A stretch of DNA of 64,000 nucleotides from Staphylococcus muscae (GCF_003019275.1 NZ_CP027848.1:1116001-1180000); one strand, 5' to 3'; shown: positions 1-8,510, counted from the stretch's first letter. Program-made: numbers and translations. Notes: generated by a model from the sequence alone, not told the origin.

Positions 1-504
1 AACTGCACTCATTTGTTTAAATAACTCTGAATCAACTGCCATTAATAGTTGTGCATGAAATGCTCGATCCGCTTCACTATCAAATTGTTCAACATCATCA
101 ATCAATGTTTGTGCAATGCCTTCAATAGATGCTTGTTCTCTTTCAATCACGTCTATCGCCGCAAGTTCAAATGTGAGACGCAACATCATCAAGTCTTTTA
201 AATTTCCTTGTGACACTTGGAAACTAAACAAGAATCCTTCTATCAGCGGTCGAATATCTTGTTCTTTAACCAATGTCCCACGACCTTGCACACTCTCTGT
301 CACACCTGTATTCTCGAGATAACTTAATGCCTCTCTAATGACAGAACGACTCACCTGATAATCTTCAGCAAGACGACGTTCAGTAGGTAACTTATCCCCT
401 ACTTGCAAATTTTCCTTAATAATATAATCTTTAATTTTTTCAACAACAATTTGTTTCAAACTCTGACGTGACGTTATCTTATCGATAGATTCCACTTTAC
501 CCAT
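1..504 (-). CDS. GntR/FadR-family transcriptional regulator (partial, C-terminus beyond window)
   Basis: The gene runs off the left edge, so only the first ~168 residues are visible. The N-terminus carries a winged helix with the GntR signature (KLPTERRLAEDYQVSRSVIREAL), followed by an all-helical effector domain of the FadR/FCD type (MMLRLTFELAAIDVIEREQAS). It is divergent from nanA, and a perfect 15-bp palindrome of FadR-like TGGTC-GACCA form sits between them, so it probably controls sialic acid catabolism; that link is inferred. In S. aureus the nan regulator is an RpiR-type protein, so a FadR-type one is a different solution. The start is unsure: ATG at 504 or 519, or GTG at 495, which has the best-spaced AGAGG site. 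Confidence 0.85.
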   Translation of the reverse strand, partial: MGKVESIDKITSRQSLKQIVVEKIKDYIIKENLQVGDKLPTERRLAEDYQVSRSVIREALSYLENTGVTESVQGRGTLVKEQDIRPLIEGFLFSFQVSQGNLKDLMMLRLTFELAAIDVIEREQASIEGIAQTLIDDVEQFDSEADRAFHAQLLMAVDSELFKQMSAV

Positions 505-586
505 TCCTCTTTCAATCATATTTTGAATGATTTTTACTTATATACTTATGATCGTAACAAGCAATCACATTTTTGAAAATAGAAAT

Positions 587-630
587 TGTTCAACTCAAAC
601 CGAAAGCGCTTCTTTCACAATCTCTGTTTA
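587..630 (+). repeat. Right-end fragment of dispersed intergenic element
   Basis: This stretch resembles the right end of the element at about 58.9 kb, sharing CGCTTCTTTCACAA and a preceding TTCAACTCAAACC-like segment. It is the weakest-supported copy because the left part is not recognisable. Confidence 0.4.
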
Positions 631-661
631 TGGATTACTTGATTATTTTTTATCTTTTGTG

Positions 662-715
662 TTGACCTAAAGTTTGTTAACGCTTACAATTAAATTATAA
701 ATTGGTCAGACCAAT
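662..715 (+). promoter_or_regulatory. nanA promoter with cre site and palindromic operator
   Basis: TTGACC (662-667) and TACAAT (685-690) are spaced 17 bp and form a good sigma-A promoter. A cre-like sequence (TGTTAACGCTTACA, 675-688) overlaps the -10 side of the spacer, which suggests CcpA repression. A perfect 15-bp palindrome, ATTGGTCAGACCAAT (701-715), follows at about +5 to +19, where a repressor would block initiation. The likely ligand of this operator is the divergent GntR protein. Binding is inferred. Confidence 0.75.
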
Positions 716-746
716 ATGACAAATATAAATTTTTGGAGGGCTTTTT

Positions 747-1628
747 GTGAAGAATGAATTAAAAGGTTTATATGCAGCATTACTCGTGCCATTTGATGAA
801 GCTGGACAAGTGAAAGAAGCTGGACTCCGCCAAATCGTTAGAAATGCAATTGATGTTCAAAAATTAGATGGTTTATACGTTAACGGAAGTTCTGGAGAAA
901 ACTTCTTAATGAATACAGAACAAAAGAAAGAAGTTTTCCGCATCGCGAAAGATGAAGCAAAAGATGCAATTCGTCTTATTGCACAAGTGGGTTCATTAGA
1001 TCTAAACGAAGCAATTGAACTTGGAAAATACGCAACAGAGTTAGGTTATGATGCATTATCTGCTGTCACACCATTCTATTATCCATTTACATTTGAAGAA
1101 ATTCGTGATTATTACTTCAAAATTATCGAAGCAACACAAAACAATATGATTATTTATTCTATTCCGGGTCTTACTGGTGTAAATATTTCAATTCAGCAAT
1201 TCGAATCTTTATTCGAAAATGAACACATCATTGGTGTAAAATACACAGCACCTGACTTCTACTTGTTAGAACGCCTACGCAAAGCATTCCCTGACAAACT
1301 TATCTTCTCAGGATTTGATGAAATGCTTGTACAAGCTGCTATTTCTGGTGTTGATGGTGCAATTGGTTCAACATACAATATCAATGGTGTACGTGCTCGT
1401 GAAACATTTGAAGCTGCTCAAAACGGCGATGTGGCACGTGCTTACGAGTTACAACACGAAACAAACGATATTATTGAATCTGTTATTGCAATGGGACTAT
1501 ATCCAACACTCAAAGCATTTTTAACTGAAAAAGGTATCGATACAGGATTGCCAAAAGCACCATTCCATCCATTCAATGAAACACATCGTCCAGTACTTAA
1601 AGATTTGATTACGAAATACAACTTATAA
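747..1628 (+). CDS. nanA: N-acetylneuraminate lyase
   Basis: Cleaves N-acetylneuraminate to N-acetylmannosamine and pyruvate, the first cytoplasmic step of sialic acid use. The 293-residue protein is a DHDPS/NAL-family TIM barrel. It has the pyruvate-binding GSSGEN loop (~residues 47-52), the catalytic tyrosine in IIYSIPG (~137), the Schiff-base lysine in GVKYTAPDF (~165) and the [13 protein letters not shown] segments typical of NAL rather than DapA. It is very close to S. aureus NanA as I remember it. The start is GTG, with GGAGGG six bases upstream. nanK, nanE and an RpiR-type nanR, which accompany nanA in S. aureus, are not adjacent here; only a transporter follows. Confidence 0.95.
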   Translation: MKNELKGLYAALLVPFDEAGQVKEAGLRQIVRNAIDVQKLDGLYVNGSSGENFLMNTEQKKEVFRIAKDEAKDAIRLIAQVGSLDLNEAIELGKYATELGYDALSAVTPFYYPFTFEEIRDYYFKIIEATQNNMIIYSIPGLTGVNISIQQFESLFENEHIIGVKYTAPDFYLLERLRKAFPDKLIFSGFDEMLVQAAISGVDGAIGSTYNINGVRARETFEAAQNGDVARAYELQHETNDIIESVIAMGLYPTLKAFLTEKGIDTGLPKAPFHPFNETHRPVLKDLITKYNL

Positions 1629-1663
1629 TAGACGATTGTATAAATAATTCTCATTAGTTATTC

Positions 1664-1725
1664 GGAAAGAGATAGCATACAAAAGGCCACAGACCATATA
1701 TTGGCACTCTATCTCTTTCCTTTTT
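1664..1725 (+). terminator. Long-loop terminator between nanA and nanT
   Basis: A 12-bp perfect stem (GGAAAGAGATAG at 1664-1675 with CTATCTCTTTCC at 1709-1720) encloses a 33-nt loop and is followed by TTTTT. It should stop or attenuate nanA transcripts before nanT. Confidence 0.6.
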
Positions 1726-1737
1726 ATCACGACAATA

Positions 1738-1751
1738 TGATAACGCTTACA
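1738..1751 (+). promoter_or_regulatory. cre-like site upstream of nanT
   Basis: TGATAACGCTTACA differs only slightly from the nanA cre (TGTTAACGCTTACA) and lies 47 bp upstream of the nanT start. I see no convincing -35/-10 pair at this spot, so it may act as a roadblock to read-through. Confidence 0.55.
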
Positions 1752-1797
1752 AATTATTCGACTTATACATTTGTAACTTCTGAAAGGGGTTTTTACT

Positions 1798-3318
1798 TTG
1801 GAAACAATTGGTTTTGGTTTTTGGAACTGGGTTGCACTCGTTCTCTATTTACTACTTATGCTATGCATTGGCGCATTCTTTACAAAACGTGCAGGTAAGG
1901 ATACAGACAGTTTCTTTACGGCGAGTGGTCGTTTACCAGCTTGGGTTGTTGGTTTCTCAATTTATGCTACAACATTAAGTGCCATTACTTTTATGTCAAC
2001 GCCAGAAAAATCATTTTTAACAGACTGGTCATATATTGCAGGTAACGTGGCAATTGTTGCAATTATTCCATTACTTATTTATTTCTATATACCATTCTTC
2101 AAAAAATTACGTGTTACATCTGCGTATGAATACTTAGAAGCACGCTTTAACCCAGCAGTACGTGTTATCGGTTCACTACTTTTCGTCCTTTTCCATTTAG
2201 GCCGTATTGCAATCGTGATTTACTTACCAACACTTGCGATTACTTCAGTGTCTGATATTAATCCATATGTTGTTGCAAGTCTCGTAGGTCTTTTATGTAT
2301 CGTTTATACATTCCTTGGTGGTTTTGAAGGGGTTGTTTGGAGTGACTTTATCCAAGGCGTCATCTTATTAGGTGGTGCGCTTGTCATTATCATCATGGGG
2401 ATTACACATATTGACGGTGGCTTTTCATCTGTCGTAAGTGATGCCGTTGAAAATAAAAAATTATTGAGTATTGATAACTGGAAATTGAATGCGACAGCTG
2501 CTGCAATTCCAATTATTTTCTTAGGAAGTGTCTTTAACAACTTACAGCAATACACTGCGAGTCAAGATGTTGTACAGCGTTACCAAGCATCTGAATCACT
2601 GAAAGAAACGTCTCAGTCAATCTGGACGAACGGTCTTTTAGCAATTATCTCTGCACCCCTTTTCTACGGTATGGGGACTGTACTATATGTGTTCTATGCA
2701 CAACATCAAACATTGCCAGAAAATTTTAATACATCATCAATCGTACCTTATTTCATTTTAACTGAAATGCCACCATTCGTTGCTGGATTATTAATTGCCG
2801 CTATTTTTGCAGCCGCACAATCAACGATTTCTTCAAGTTTAAATTCAATAGCTGCTTGTCTGTCTGTCGATATTAAGCAACGTTTCTTCGGTAAGAAAAG
2901 CGAAAAAGCAGAAGTACGCTTTGCGCGTTTTGCAACAGTTGCTGTCGGTCTAGTTGGTATGCTGATTTCACTCTATTTAATCGCTGCCGACTCAAATGAT
3001 ATTTGGGACTTATTCCTATTAATCACAGGACTCTTTGGTGTGCCAATTGCGGGAATCTTTGCAGTAGGTATCTTTACAAAACGTACACACGGTGTAGGTG
3101 TTATTGTCGGTATCATCGTAGCAGTTATCGCAAGTTACTTCTTACAAGGTATAGGTGGCGCAGGTTCTCCGTTCTACGTATCGATTTTAGCATTTGTGAT
3201 TGCATTTGTTGTGGCATATGTGGCAAGCCTCATCATTCCACAACCGAAGAAAGATATTGCAGGACTTACTATTTTCGACAAACATGGTGAAGTGACTTAT
3301 CAATCAAAACAACATTAA
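1798..3318 (+). CDS. nanT: Sodium:solute symporter, probable sialic acid transporter
   Basis: A 506-residue SSS-family (Na+-coupled) carrier with about 13 hydrophobic segments. The family-typical regions are SGRLPAWVVGFSIYATTLSA in TM2, the YTFLGGFEGVVWSDFIQG segment (~residues 168-185) and NNLQQYTASQDVVQRY (~245-260). The start is TTG at 1798, since GAAAGGGG sits nine bases upstream and no in-frame ATG precedes the first helix. Position behind nanA points to uptake of N-acetylneuraminate, as for the S. aureus SSS-type NanT. A terminator and its own cre-like site separate it from nanA, so the two can be partly uncoupled. It ends in a bidirectional terminator shared with fhuD2. Confidence 0.88.
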   Translation: METIGFGFWNWVALVLYLLLMLCIGAFFTKRAGKDTDSFFTASGRLPAWVVGFSIYATTLSAITFMSTPEKSFLTDWSYIAGNVAIVAIIPLLIYFYIPFFKKLRVTSAYEYLEARFNPAVRVIGSLLFVLFHLGRIAIVIYLPTLAITSVSDINPYVVASLVGLLCIVYTFLGGFEGVVWSDFIQGVILLGGALVIIIMGITHIDGGFSSVVSDAVENKKLLSIDNWKLNATAAAIPIIFLGSVFNNLQQYTASQDVVQRYQASESLKETSQSIWTNGLLAIISAPLFYGMGTVLYVFYAQHQTLPENFNTSSIVPYFILTEMPPFVAGLLIAAIFAAAQSTISSSLNSIAACLSVDIKQRFFGKKSEKAEVRFARFATVAVGLVGMLISLYLIAADSNDIWDLFLLITGLFGVPIAGIFAVGIFTKRTHGVGVIVGIIVAVIASYFLQGIGGAGSPFYVSILAFVIAFVVAYVASLIIPQPKKDIAGLTIFDKHGEVTYQSKQH

Positions 3319-3326
3319 ATTTGGAC

Positions 3327-3357
3327 ACAAAAAAAGAGGCATATTGCCTCTTTTTTG
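3327..3357. terminator. Bidirectional terminator, nanT/fhuD2
   Basis: The GAGGC-ATATT-GCCTC hairpin has an A-run on its left and a T-run on its right, so it works for both converging genes. Confidence 0.85.
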
Positions 3358-4275
3358 TTACTTATTCATCAATTGCTCTTTCAAGCCTTTACGCATAATA
3401 TCTAAAGTGTATGGATCATTGTACCAGTATACATTAGAGTCCACTTTGATGACACGGTCATTTTTAACAGCTGGTAAGTTTTTCCACATATCTGTTTGGT
3501 GGAAGTCTGGCTCAGCTTGTTCTTTTGTTTGTGCACTGATAATGACATCTCCAGCATATTTCGCAATTTCTTCTTTAGAGAGTTCTGTCCAACCAGCTTT
3601 TTCTGTTGCTTTTTCCAGTTCTGTCGGCATTTTTAAGCCAAATGCTTGATAGACAACTTCACTTCCACGTCCCCAGTTTTTACCGTATGCATAGATTTTT
3701 TTATCGAAGCCTTCAAAGATTGAAACTGTTGTATCTTCACCGAGATGTTTTCTAATTTCTTTGCCATCTTTTGTCGTTTGTTTCTCCCAATCTGCTTTCC
3801 ATTCTTTGACTTGATCTTCTTTACCGACAATCTTACCAAGTAATTCTTGTTGTTCTAAGTAGTTGTATTGAGCGTAATCAATTGCAAGTGTCGGTGCAAT
3901 CTTTTCTAATTTTTTTACATTCTTATCTGTATTATAGGTTAAGATTAAGTCTGGTTTTAATGTTGCAACTTTTTCGACGTCTTCAGCGCCTATTTTTTCA
4001 ACATTTTTAAACTGTTTTGCTAATACAGGGCTTTGATCAACACTTTCAACAACACCTGCAATGTTAGCATCTAAATATTTAAGTCCACCCGCATATGTTG
4101 GTGATAATACAACAATGCGTTTTGGATCTTTTGGAATATCTACTTTTTGTGAACCGTCTGCTGTTTTTAATTCAAGTGATTGCGTCTCAGCCTTAGAACC
4201 TTTGTTGTTGTCACTTTGGCCACAGGCTGCAAGAACAAAAACAACTGCTAATAAAGAAAATAGTAACCTTTTCAT
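3358..4275 (-). CDS. fhuD2: Hydroxamate siderophore-binding lipoprotein
   Basis: Substrate-binding component for ferric hydroxamate uptake, anchored to the outer face of the membrane. The N-terminus is a lipoprotein signal with lipobox LAAC (Cys about residue 18), followed by the class III binding-protein fold. Segments such as PKRIVVLSPTYAGGL, YLEQQELLGKIVGKEDQVK and YAYGKNWGRGSEVVYQAFGL follow S. aureus FhuD2 closely. I choose ATG 4275 over the longer frame because GGGAG sits eight bases before it and the signal peptide starts there. A Fur box lies just upstream. No permease or ATPase adjoins it, as expected when FhuD2 uses the distant FhuBG and FhuC. Confidence 0.92.
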   Translation of the reverse strand: MKRLLFSLLAVVFVLAACGQSDNNKGSKAETQSLELKTADGSQKVDIPKDPKRIVVLSPTYAGGLKYLDANIAGVVESVDQSPVLAKQFKNVEKIGAEDVEKVATLKPDLILTYNTDKNVKKLEKIAPTLAIDYAQYNYLEQQELLGKIVGKEDQVKEWKADWEKQTTKDGKEIRKHLGEDTTVSIFEGFDKKIYAYGKNWGRGSEVVYQAFGLKMPTELEKATEKAGWTELSKEEIAKYAGDVIISAQTKEQAEPDFHQTDMWKNLPAVKNDRVIKVDSNVYWYNDPYTLDIMRKGLKEQLMNK

Positions 4276-4300
4276 CAATACATCTCCCATAATTTTAATT

Positions 4301-4319
4301 GATAATGATTATCATTGTT
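4301..4319 (-). promoter_or_regulatory. Fur box of fhuD2
   Basis: GATAATGATTATCATTGTT matches the 19-bp Fur consensus (GATAATGATTATCATTATC) at 17 positions and lies 26 bp upstream of the fhuD2 start. Iron-dependent repression is the expected effect. Confidence 0.9.
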
Positions 4320-4359
4320 ATTATATTTTGTTTTACTATTTAATGCAATCATTTTTTCA

Positions 4360-4408
4360 AAAAAAAATAACAGATAGTTAAAGTAGTACGAAACTCTTCA
4401 ACTATCTG
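4360..4408 (-). terminator. Terminator of DUF454 gene
   Basis: A 13-bp stem with one G-T pair (4371-4383 with 4396-4408) is followed, on the minus strand, by a T-rich run. Confidence 0.7.
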
Positions 4409-4447
4409 CTTCTATAATGAACGGTCTTTCAATCAACAATGTTTATG

Positions 4448-4825
4448 TTACCGACTATCATGACTTTCGGGCAGTGTTCTCACCCATGTGAACAGCGCAA
4501 TCGTTTGTATAGCCAACATGATTACCAAACCGATACGTACCCACAAGATATCCACCATCCACATAGAAAAACCTACAACAAGGTACACACTCAATAACAA
4601 CTGAATCTTTTTTCGCATAGTGTAACCTCTATATTTGCGGAAATCTTCCACATAGGCTTGATAAAGATGTGTTTTCACTAGCCAATCATGTAGACGATCT
4701 GAACTTTTAGCAAAACATATGACAGCCACTAACAAAAATGGTGTTGTCGGCAATAGAGGTAATACGGCTCCAGCAAATCCAAGTAGGGTAAAAATAACGC
4801 CAACCGGTAATAACAATAACCGCAT
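4448..4825 (-). CDS. DUF454 (YbaN-family) inner membrane protein
   Basis: A 125-residue protein of the DUF454/YbaN family, which has no assigned function. Two N-terminal hydrophobic segments contain the family hallmark GFAGAVLPLLPTTPFLLVA (~residues 16-34). A conserved soluble loop follows (CFAKSSDRLHDWLVKTHLY), then two C-terminal membrane segments. AAAGGAG is well placed before the ATG. It appears monocistronic, with its own terminator before the fhuD2 promoter. Confidence 0.85.
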   Translation of the reverse strand: MRLLLLPVGVIFTLLGFAGAVLPLLPTTPFLLVAVICFAKSSDRLHDWLVKTHLYQAYVEDFRKYRGYTMRKKIQLLLSVYLVVGFSMWMVDILWVRIGLVIMLAIQTIALFTWVRTLPESHDSR

Positions 4826-4966
4826 ATAATATTCTCCTTTAATAGAATACCTCTATTATATAGCTCGTAAAAGCAACTTTCAATCTCTGTCATATATATA
4901 GACTTATCATTCATATATAGTTGAAGTCAGTAGATGACATACTTTTTAGTATCAAAATGATATTAT

Positions 4967-6127
4967 TTACAAATGTTCTCGTCGTTCTTCTAAGACCCCC
5001 CGTGAAATATTTGTATATGTCATGTCTTCCATCGGTGGGTTGTGCAATCCTGCACGCATATCACGATAATAGCGTTGTAAAGGTCTATCCATTTCCAAGC
5101 TTTTCGCACCAACGATACGCATTGCGATGTCTACAACATCTAGACCTTCATTCATCACGATAATTTTACTTGCAGCTGTTTCAGCAGAAATATCATCTGC
5201 ATCACTTAGAGTCTGATAAGCACGTGCAGTACTCCATAACATATGACGTGCTGTTAGTAGTTTCGTCTCCATTTTCCCTAAGTTTTGTTGTACGACTGGA
5301 AGGTCACTGATCGTTCCTTCAATACTGTTAGGACTGTGCGTTAAGCTAAAGTCAATGGCATAATCACGTGCTGCTTGCGCAATGCCTAAATAGGTACTTG
5401 GAATGTGTAGCATCCAGCCATTTTGAAACTTTGGCCCTTCTCCTTTAATTTCTACTAAGTATTTCTCATGTACTTTTACATCATTCAATACTAAGTCGTG
5501 GCTTTCTGTTGCTCTCATACCAACAACATTCCAGTTATCTGCCACTTCTAATCCTTCTGATTCTTTTGGAATATAGAAGAATCCTACTTTTTCTTTATGT
5601 GGGATATACGCCGCAACGATAACGTGTGTTAATCCTCGACTCATTGACGTGAATGTTTTAACACCATTGAGCGTATACGTATCTCCTTCTAATGTTGCAT
5701 GTGTGCTTGGTCTTCCTCCACGAGTTGGGCTGCCTGTTTCTGCTTCACTTACAGCTCGGTTAATCAATGCGCCTGCTTTAACCGCTTCTGCAAACTCATC
5801 TAATACATCTTTATCCCATAATTGTCTTTCAAAAAGTTCTCCAACGAGTCCAACGTGCCATCCGATAGACAATGCTGTCGCACCGTCGATTGACCCTAAA
5901 ACAGACTGTAATACGACCATGTCTTCAATCGTTGCACCAGCACCCCCATATTCTTTTGGCAATGTGAGCTGCGTGTATCCTGAATCAACAAGCCATTGAA
6001 TGTTTTCATACGGAAAGCGACTTTGTTCATCGTTCGATTGTGCATATGACTGAAATTCCTCACGTTGTTGCTCTAACTTTTGAATCCATTCACGTTGTAT
6101 CTCTGTTTGAACTAAAACTGATCTCAT
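4967..6127 (-). CDS. Acyl-CoA dehydrogenase family flavoprotein
   Basis: About 386 residues with the three-part acyl-CoA dehydrogenase fold. The N-terminal helical domain contains LTLPKEYGGAGA, the central beta domain carries INRAVSEAETGSP and the flavin-contacting FTSMSRGLTHVIVAA, and the C-terminal helical domain ends in IMRIVGAKSLEMDRPLQRYYRDMRAG. It should oxidise an acyl-CoA or related substrate with FAD. The usual catalytic glutamate cannot be placed with certainty, so desulfurisation/monooxygenase-like relatives of the fold remain possible. The substrate is unknown and no beta-oxidation partners are nearby. The start is ambiguous: GTG 6139 lies only two bases from AAGAAGG, whereas ATG 6127 is 14 bases away. 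Confidence 0.85.
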   Translation of the reverse strand: MRSVLVQTEIQREWIQKLEQQREEFQSYAQSNDEQSRFPYENIQWLVDSGYTQLTLPKEYGGAGATIEDMVVLQSVLGSIDGATALSIGWHVGLVGELFERQLWDKDVLDEFAEAVKAGALINRAVSEAETGSPTRGGRPSTHATLEGDTYTLNGVKTFTSMSRGLTHVIVAAYIPHKEKVGFFYIPKESEGLEVADNWNVVGMRATESHDLVLNDVKVHEKYLVEIKGEGPKFQNGWMLHIPSTYLGIAQAARDYAIDFSLTHSPNSIEGTISDLPVVQQNLGKMETKLLTARHMLWSTARAYQTLSDADDISAETAASKIIVMNEGLDVVDIAMRIVGAKSLEMDRPLQRYYRDMRAGLHNPPMEDMTYTNISRGVLEERREHL

Positions 6128-6139
6128 AATTGTATTCAC

Positions 6140-6432
6140 AACCTTCTTATTCTTAGTTATTTACTCAACATTATAATATATTTTACTCGGAATTCCTATA
6201 CTTCTACAAAATGCTACACGATTGTCACAAATGCACAATAAAAAAGCTGCGGTAAATACATACACAGTGGTTGAGACAAAAGTGCTTAGGATTTGATTAG
6301 AACTACCATCATTTCGGTTCACTTTTTTATCATCTTCACGGAACATAAATTTATTATGTCTCGATTTCTGTATGTTCACACACAGCTTATACTTATTTTT
6401 CAACGATTATTCATATATATATGACATGTTCA
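6140..6432. other. Intergenic region with element copy
   Basis: It contains no convincing gene. Short frames here lack ribosome sites. The middle holds a degenerate copy of the dispersed element, listed separately. Confidence 0.6.
6267..6360 (-). repeat. Dispersed intergenic element, internally deleted copy
   Basis: The end starting GGTTGAGACAAAAGTGCTTA matches the right end of the ~180-bp element on the opposite strand, and CATAAATTTATTATGTCTC matches its left end. The middle is shortened. Confidence 0.6.
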
Positions 6433-6780
6433 TTAAAACAGTTTTTCAATCTTTTCAAACAATACATCCATTTTTCGATATTGTGCTTTATTGACTTCAA
6501 CAATGACAGTACGTTCATCCTGTTCATTTCTTTTTTTCGATAAGAAACCTAATTCTTTTAACTTCTGCAATGCTTTCGTGATGTAGTAAGGTTTGAATTC
6601 AGACGCACGTATGATGTCTTTAACATTATATGATTCCTTGCGATTGTCATGAATAAATGTCAAAATAAACAGTTCTTCATACGTTAGATTAAATTGACGT
6701 TTAATCGTTGATTGCAAATACTTCGACGTGTAACTAATAACCATAAGATCTTTCATGTCTTTTACTGCATACTTTTCCAT
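6433..6780 (-). CDS. sarR: SarA-family winged-helix regulator, SarR-like
   Basis: A 115-residue single-domain SarA-family DNA-binding protein. The helix-turn-helix and wing region reads SEFKPYYITKALQKLKELG then KKRNEQDERTVIVEV (~residues 59-96), which carries the SarA-family KKR-DERT wing signature. The SEFKPYY-TKALQKLK segment is characteristic of SarR, a repressor of sarA and an agr modulator in S. aureus. The N-terminus (SYTSKYLQSTIKRQFNLTYEELFILTFI) fits the dimerisation helices. Its position between fhuD2 and the hydroxyacid dehydrogenase also fits SarR. A 290-bp AT-rich upstream region could hold a complex promoter. Confidence is high for the family and moderate for the exact member. 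Confidence 0.8.
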   Translation of the reverse strand: MEKYAVKDMKDLMVISYTSKYLQSTIKRQFNLTYEELFILTFIHDNRKESYNVKDIIRASEFKPYYITKALQKLKELGFLSKKRNEQDERTVIVEVNKAQYRKMDVLFEKIEKLF

Positions 6781-7030
6781 ATCGTTCCCCCCTAATATAT
6801 CTCCACGTAATGATAGATATATTAAATCAAACTACAAACTATATAAACGTTTAAGTTTAAATCTTTTGTAACTATATTTTAAATTTTATTCACTTCGTTA
6901 GCAATATTTTCTCATTTAGTTTTTCAGTTGTTTTCATCTTCAATTTCACTTCACTTTTATTACATTTAGCGTTATAATTTTCTTTTTTACACTTCATCAT
7001 TTTAATTACATATGTTCTTGTGAGAAATAC

Positions 7031-7064
7031 AAAGAGGTCAGCCCATCATCAGGCTGACCTCTTT
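7031..7064 (-). terminator. Strong terminator of monooxygenase operon
   Basis: A 13-bp perfect stem (AAAGAGGTCAGCC at 7031-7043 with its complement at 7052-7064) has an 8-nt loop and lies ten bases beyond the stop codon of the minus-strand gene. The T-run on that side is weak (TTTGTATTT). Confidence 0.75.
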
Positions 7065-7073
7065 ATTGATATA

Positions 7074-7427
7074 TTATTTTTTTGAAAGGAATGTATCTGC
7101 TAGACTCATTCCAGCAAGCTTAGCAACATCAATTGCATGTTGTGCGCCTTCTTTACCGTGTCCTGCTTGTAAGTGTTTAGCAATCGCAACACTCATTACA
7201 CCTAATGTAATAATGGAACCTGCTTGTGATAAGCGTTTACTGAATAGGCTAAGTCCTAATAGACCAGCTGCTGCCGCTTCTGCTCCACCTACTACTTTTA
7301 CTAATTCGGGTTGTAAGTTGAATTGTTCAAAGGCTTGTTTCATCCCTTCATCACCTTTTAACTTCGGTTGTGCTGCGTCGAACATTTCTTTTGCTACTTT
7401 TAAGTTTATTGCATATCTTGTAATCAT
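7074..7427 (-). CDS. DoxX-like small membrane protein
   Basis: 117 residues with several hydrophobic segments and a glycine/alanine-rich core (VVGGAEAAAAGLLGLSLFSK, ~residues 45-64), resembling DoxX/SURF4-like proteins. I choose the internal ATG 7427 because GGAGAG lies seven bases upstream; a longer frame would overlap the preceding gene without a ribosome site. It begins 14 bases after the flavin monooxygenase stop codon and is clearly cotranscribed with it. DoxX-type proteins often accompany redox or detoxification enzymes, so a shared stress role is plausible but not shown. Confidence 0.7.
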   Translation of the reverse strand: MITRYAINLKVAKEMFDAAQPKLKGDEGMKQAFEQFNLQPELVKVVGGAEAAAAGLLGLSLFSKRLSQAGSIITLGVMSVAIAKHLQAGHGKEGAQHAIDVAKLAGMSLADTFLSKK

Positions 7428-7440
7428 TCTGTTTCTCTCC

Positions 7441-8496
7441 TTATTTATCTGCAAAATATTCATCAACAATTGGCTTTACTTTTTCACCTAATAAACGTAT
7501 TGAATTCATCGTACGTTCATGTGGCATTGATCCAATTGGTAAATGTAACATAAAACGTGTAATACCTAATGCTTCTACTGTATCAATAATCTTTTGCGCT
7601 ACTGTCTCCGGGCTCCCTACATACATCGCACCGTCTGGTCCAACTTCTTGTAAATAATGTTCCATCGTGAATAATGGCCATCCACGTTCTCTCGCTAGAA
7701 CGTTATGATGTTGTTCTGTTGGACGATAAAACTCTCGTTGCGCCTGTTCATCTGTTTCTGCAATATAGCCCCATGAATGCGTAGCTACTTGTAATTGATT
7801 ACCATCATATCCTTCTGATTCAGCAGCTGCTCGATACATCGCAACGTTTCTCGCAAAACGTCTTGGATTTCCACCGATAATCGCATAAGTAATCGGAAGT
7901 CCTAAGCGTCCCGCCTTCAATGAAGATTCTGGCGTTCCACCCGTAGCTAACCAAATAGGCAGTGTTTGCTGTTCGGCTCTTGGATAAACACCAAGATTAT
8001 CAATAGTCGGTCTCAACTGCCCTTCCCAATGTACGATATCTTGTTGATTAATCGTCATCAGTAAATCTAACTTTTCATCAAAGAGTTGTTGATAATCATT
8101 CAAATCATAACCAAAAAGTGGAAATGATTCAATAAACGAGCCTCGACCAACCATAATTTCTGCACGTCCATTTGATAGTGCATCAAGTGTCGCAAACTGT
8201 TGATACACACGTACAGGGTCATCTGACGACAAAACAGTTACTGCCGACGATAATTTGATACGATCAGTCACTGTTGCTGCAGCGGCTAAGACAGTCCCTG
8301 GATCCGATACTGCATAATCAGGGCGATGATGTTCTCCTAAGCCATAAACATCCAGTCCTACTTGATCTGCTAACTTAATCTCTTCAACGATATGACGGAT
8401 ACGTTCGCCATTAGATAAGGCAGGTGTATGCCCATCTTCCGTATAAATATCTTGGTTGTCTCCAAATGATGTTAAGCCGATCTCTACTTTAGTCAT
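7441..8496 (-). CDS. LLM-class flavin-dependent oxidoreductase (bacterial luciferase-like)
   Basis: A 351-residue luciferase-like TIM barrel that uses reduced FMN. Family marks are GLGEHHRPDYAVSDP (~residues 52-66), RIKLSSAVTVLSSDDPVRVYQQFATLD (split here at VTVLSSDDP), GRAEIMVGRGSF, and PIWLATGGTPESSLKAGRLG (~178-197). The substrate is unknown. It is first in a two-gene unit with a DoxX-like protein. The upstream region carries a perfect 25-bp palindrome, so the operon is probably held off by a dimeric repressor and induced by a small molecule. No regulator gene adjoins it. Confidence 0.87.
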   Translation of the reverse strand: MTKVEIGLTSFGDNQDIYTEDGHTPALSNGERIRHIVEEIKLADQVGLDVYGLGEHHRPDYAVSDPGTVLAAAATVTDRIKLSSAVTVLSSDDPVRVYQQFATLDALSNGRAEIMVGRGSFIESFPLFGYDLNDYQQLFDEKLDLLMTINQQDIVHWEGQLRPTIDNLGVYPRAEQQTLPIWLATGGTPESSLKAGRLGLPITYAIIGGNPRRFARNVAMYRAAAESEGYDGNQLQVATHSWGYIAETDEQAQREFYRPTEQHHNVLARERGWPLFTMEHYLQEVGPDGAMYVGSPETVAQKIIDTVEALGITRFMLHLPIGSMPHERTMNSIRLLGEKVKPIVDEYFADK

Positions 8497-8510
8497 TCGT
8501 ACCCCTCACT

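Noticed and set aside
601-614. Possible third cre site (CGAAAGCGCTTCTT)
   Set aside because: It falls inside a probable fragment of the dispersed element and lies 50 bp upstream of the promoter. The 675-688 site is better placed.
6161-6403. 80-codon minus-strand frame between acyl-CoA dehydrogenase and the sarR-like gene
   Set aside because: It lies across a copy of the dispersed repeat and has no ribosome site or plausible composition.
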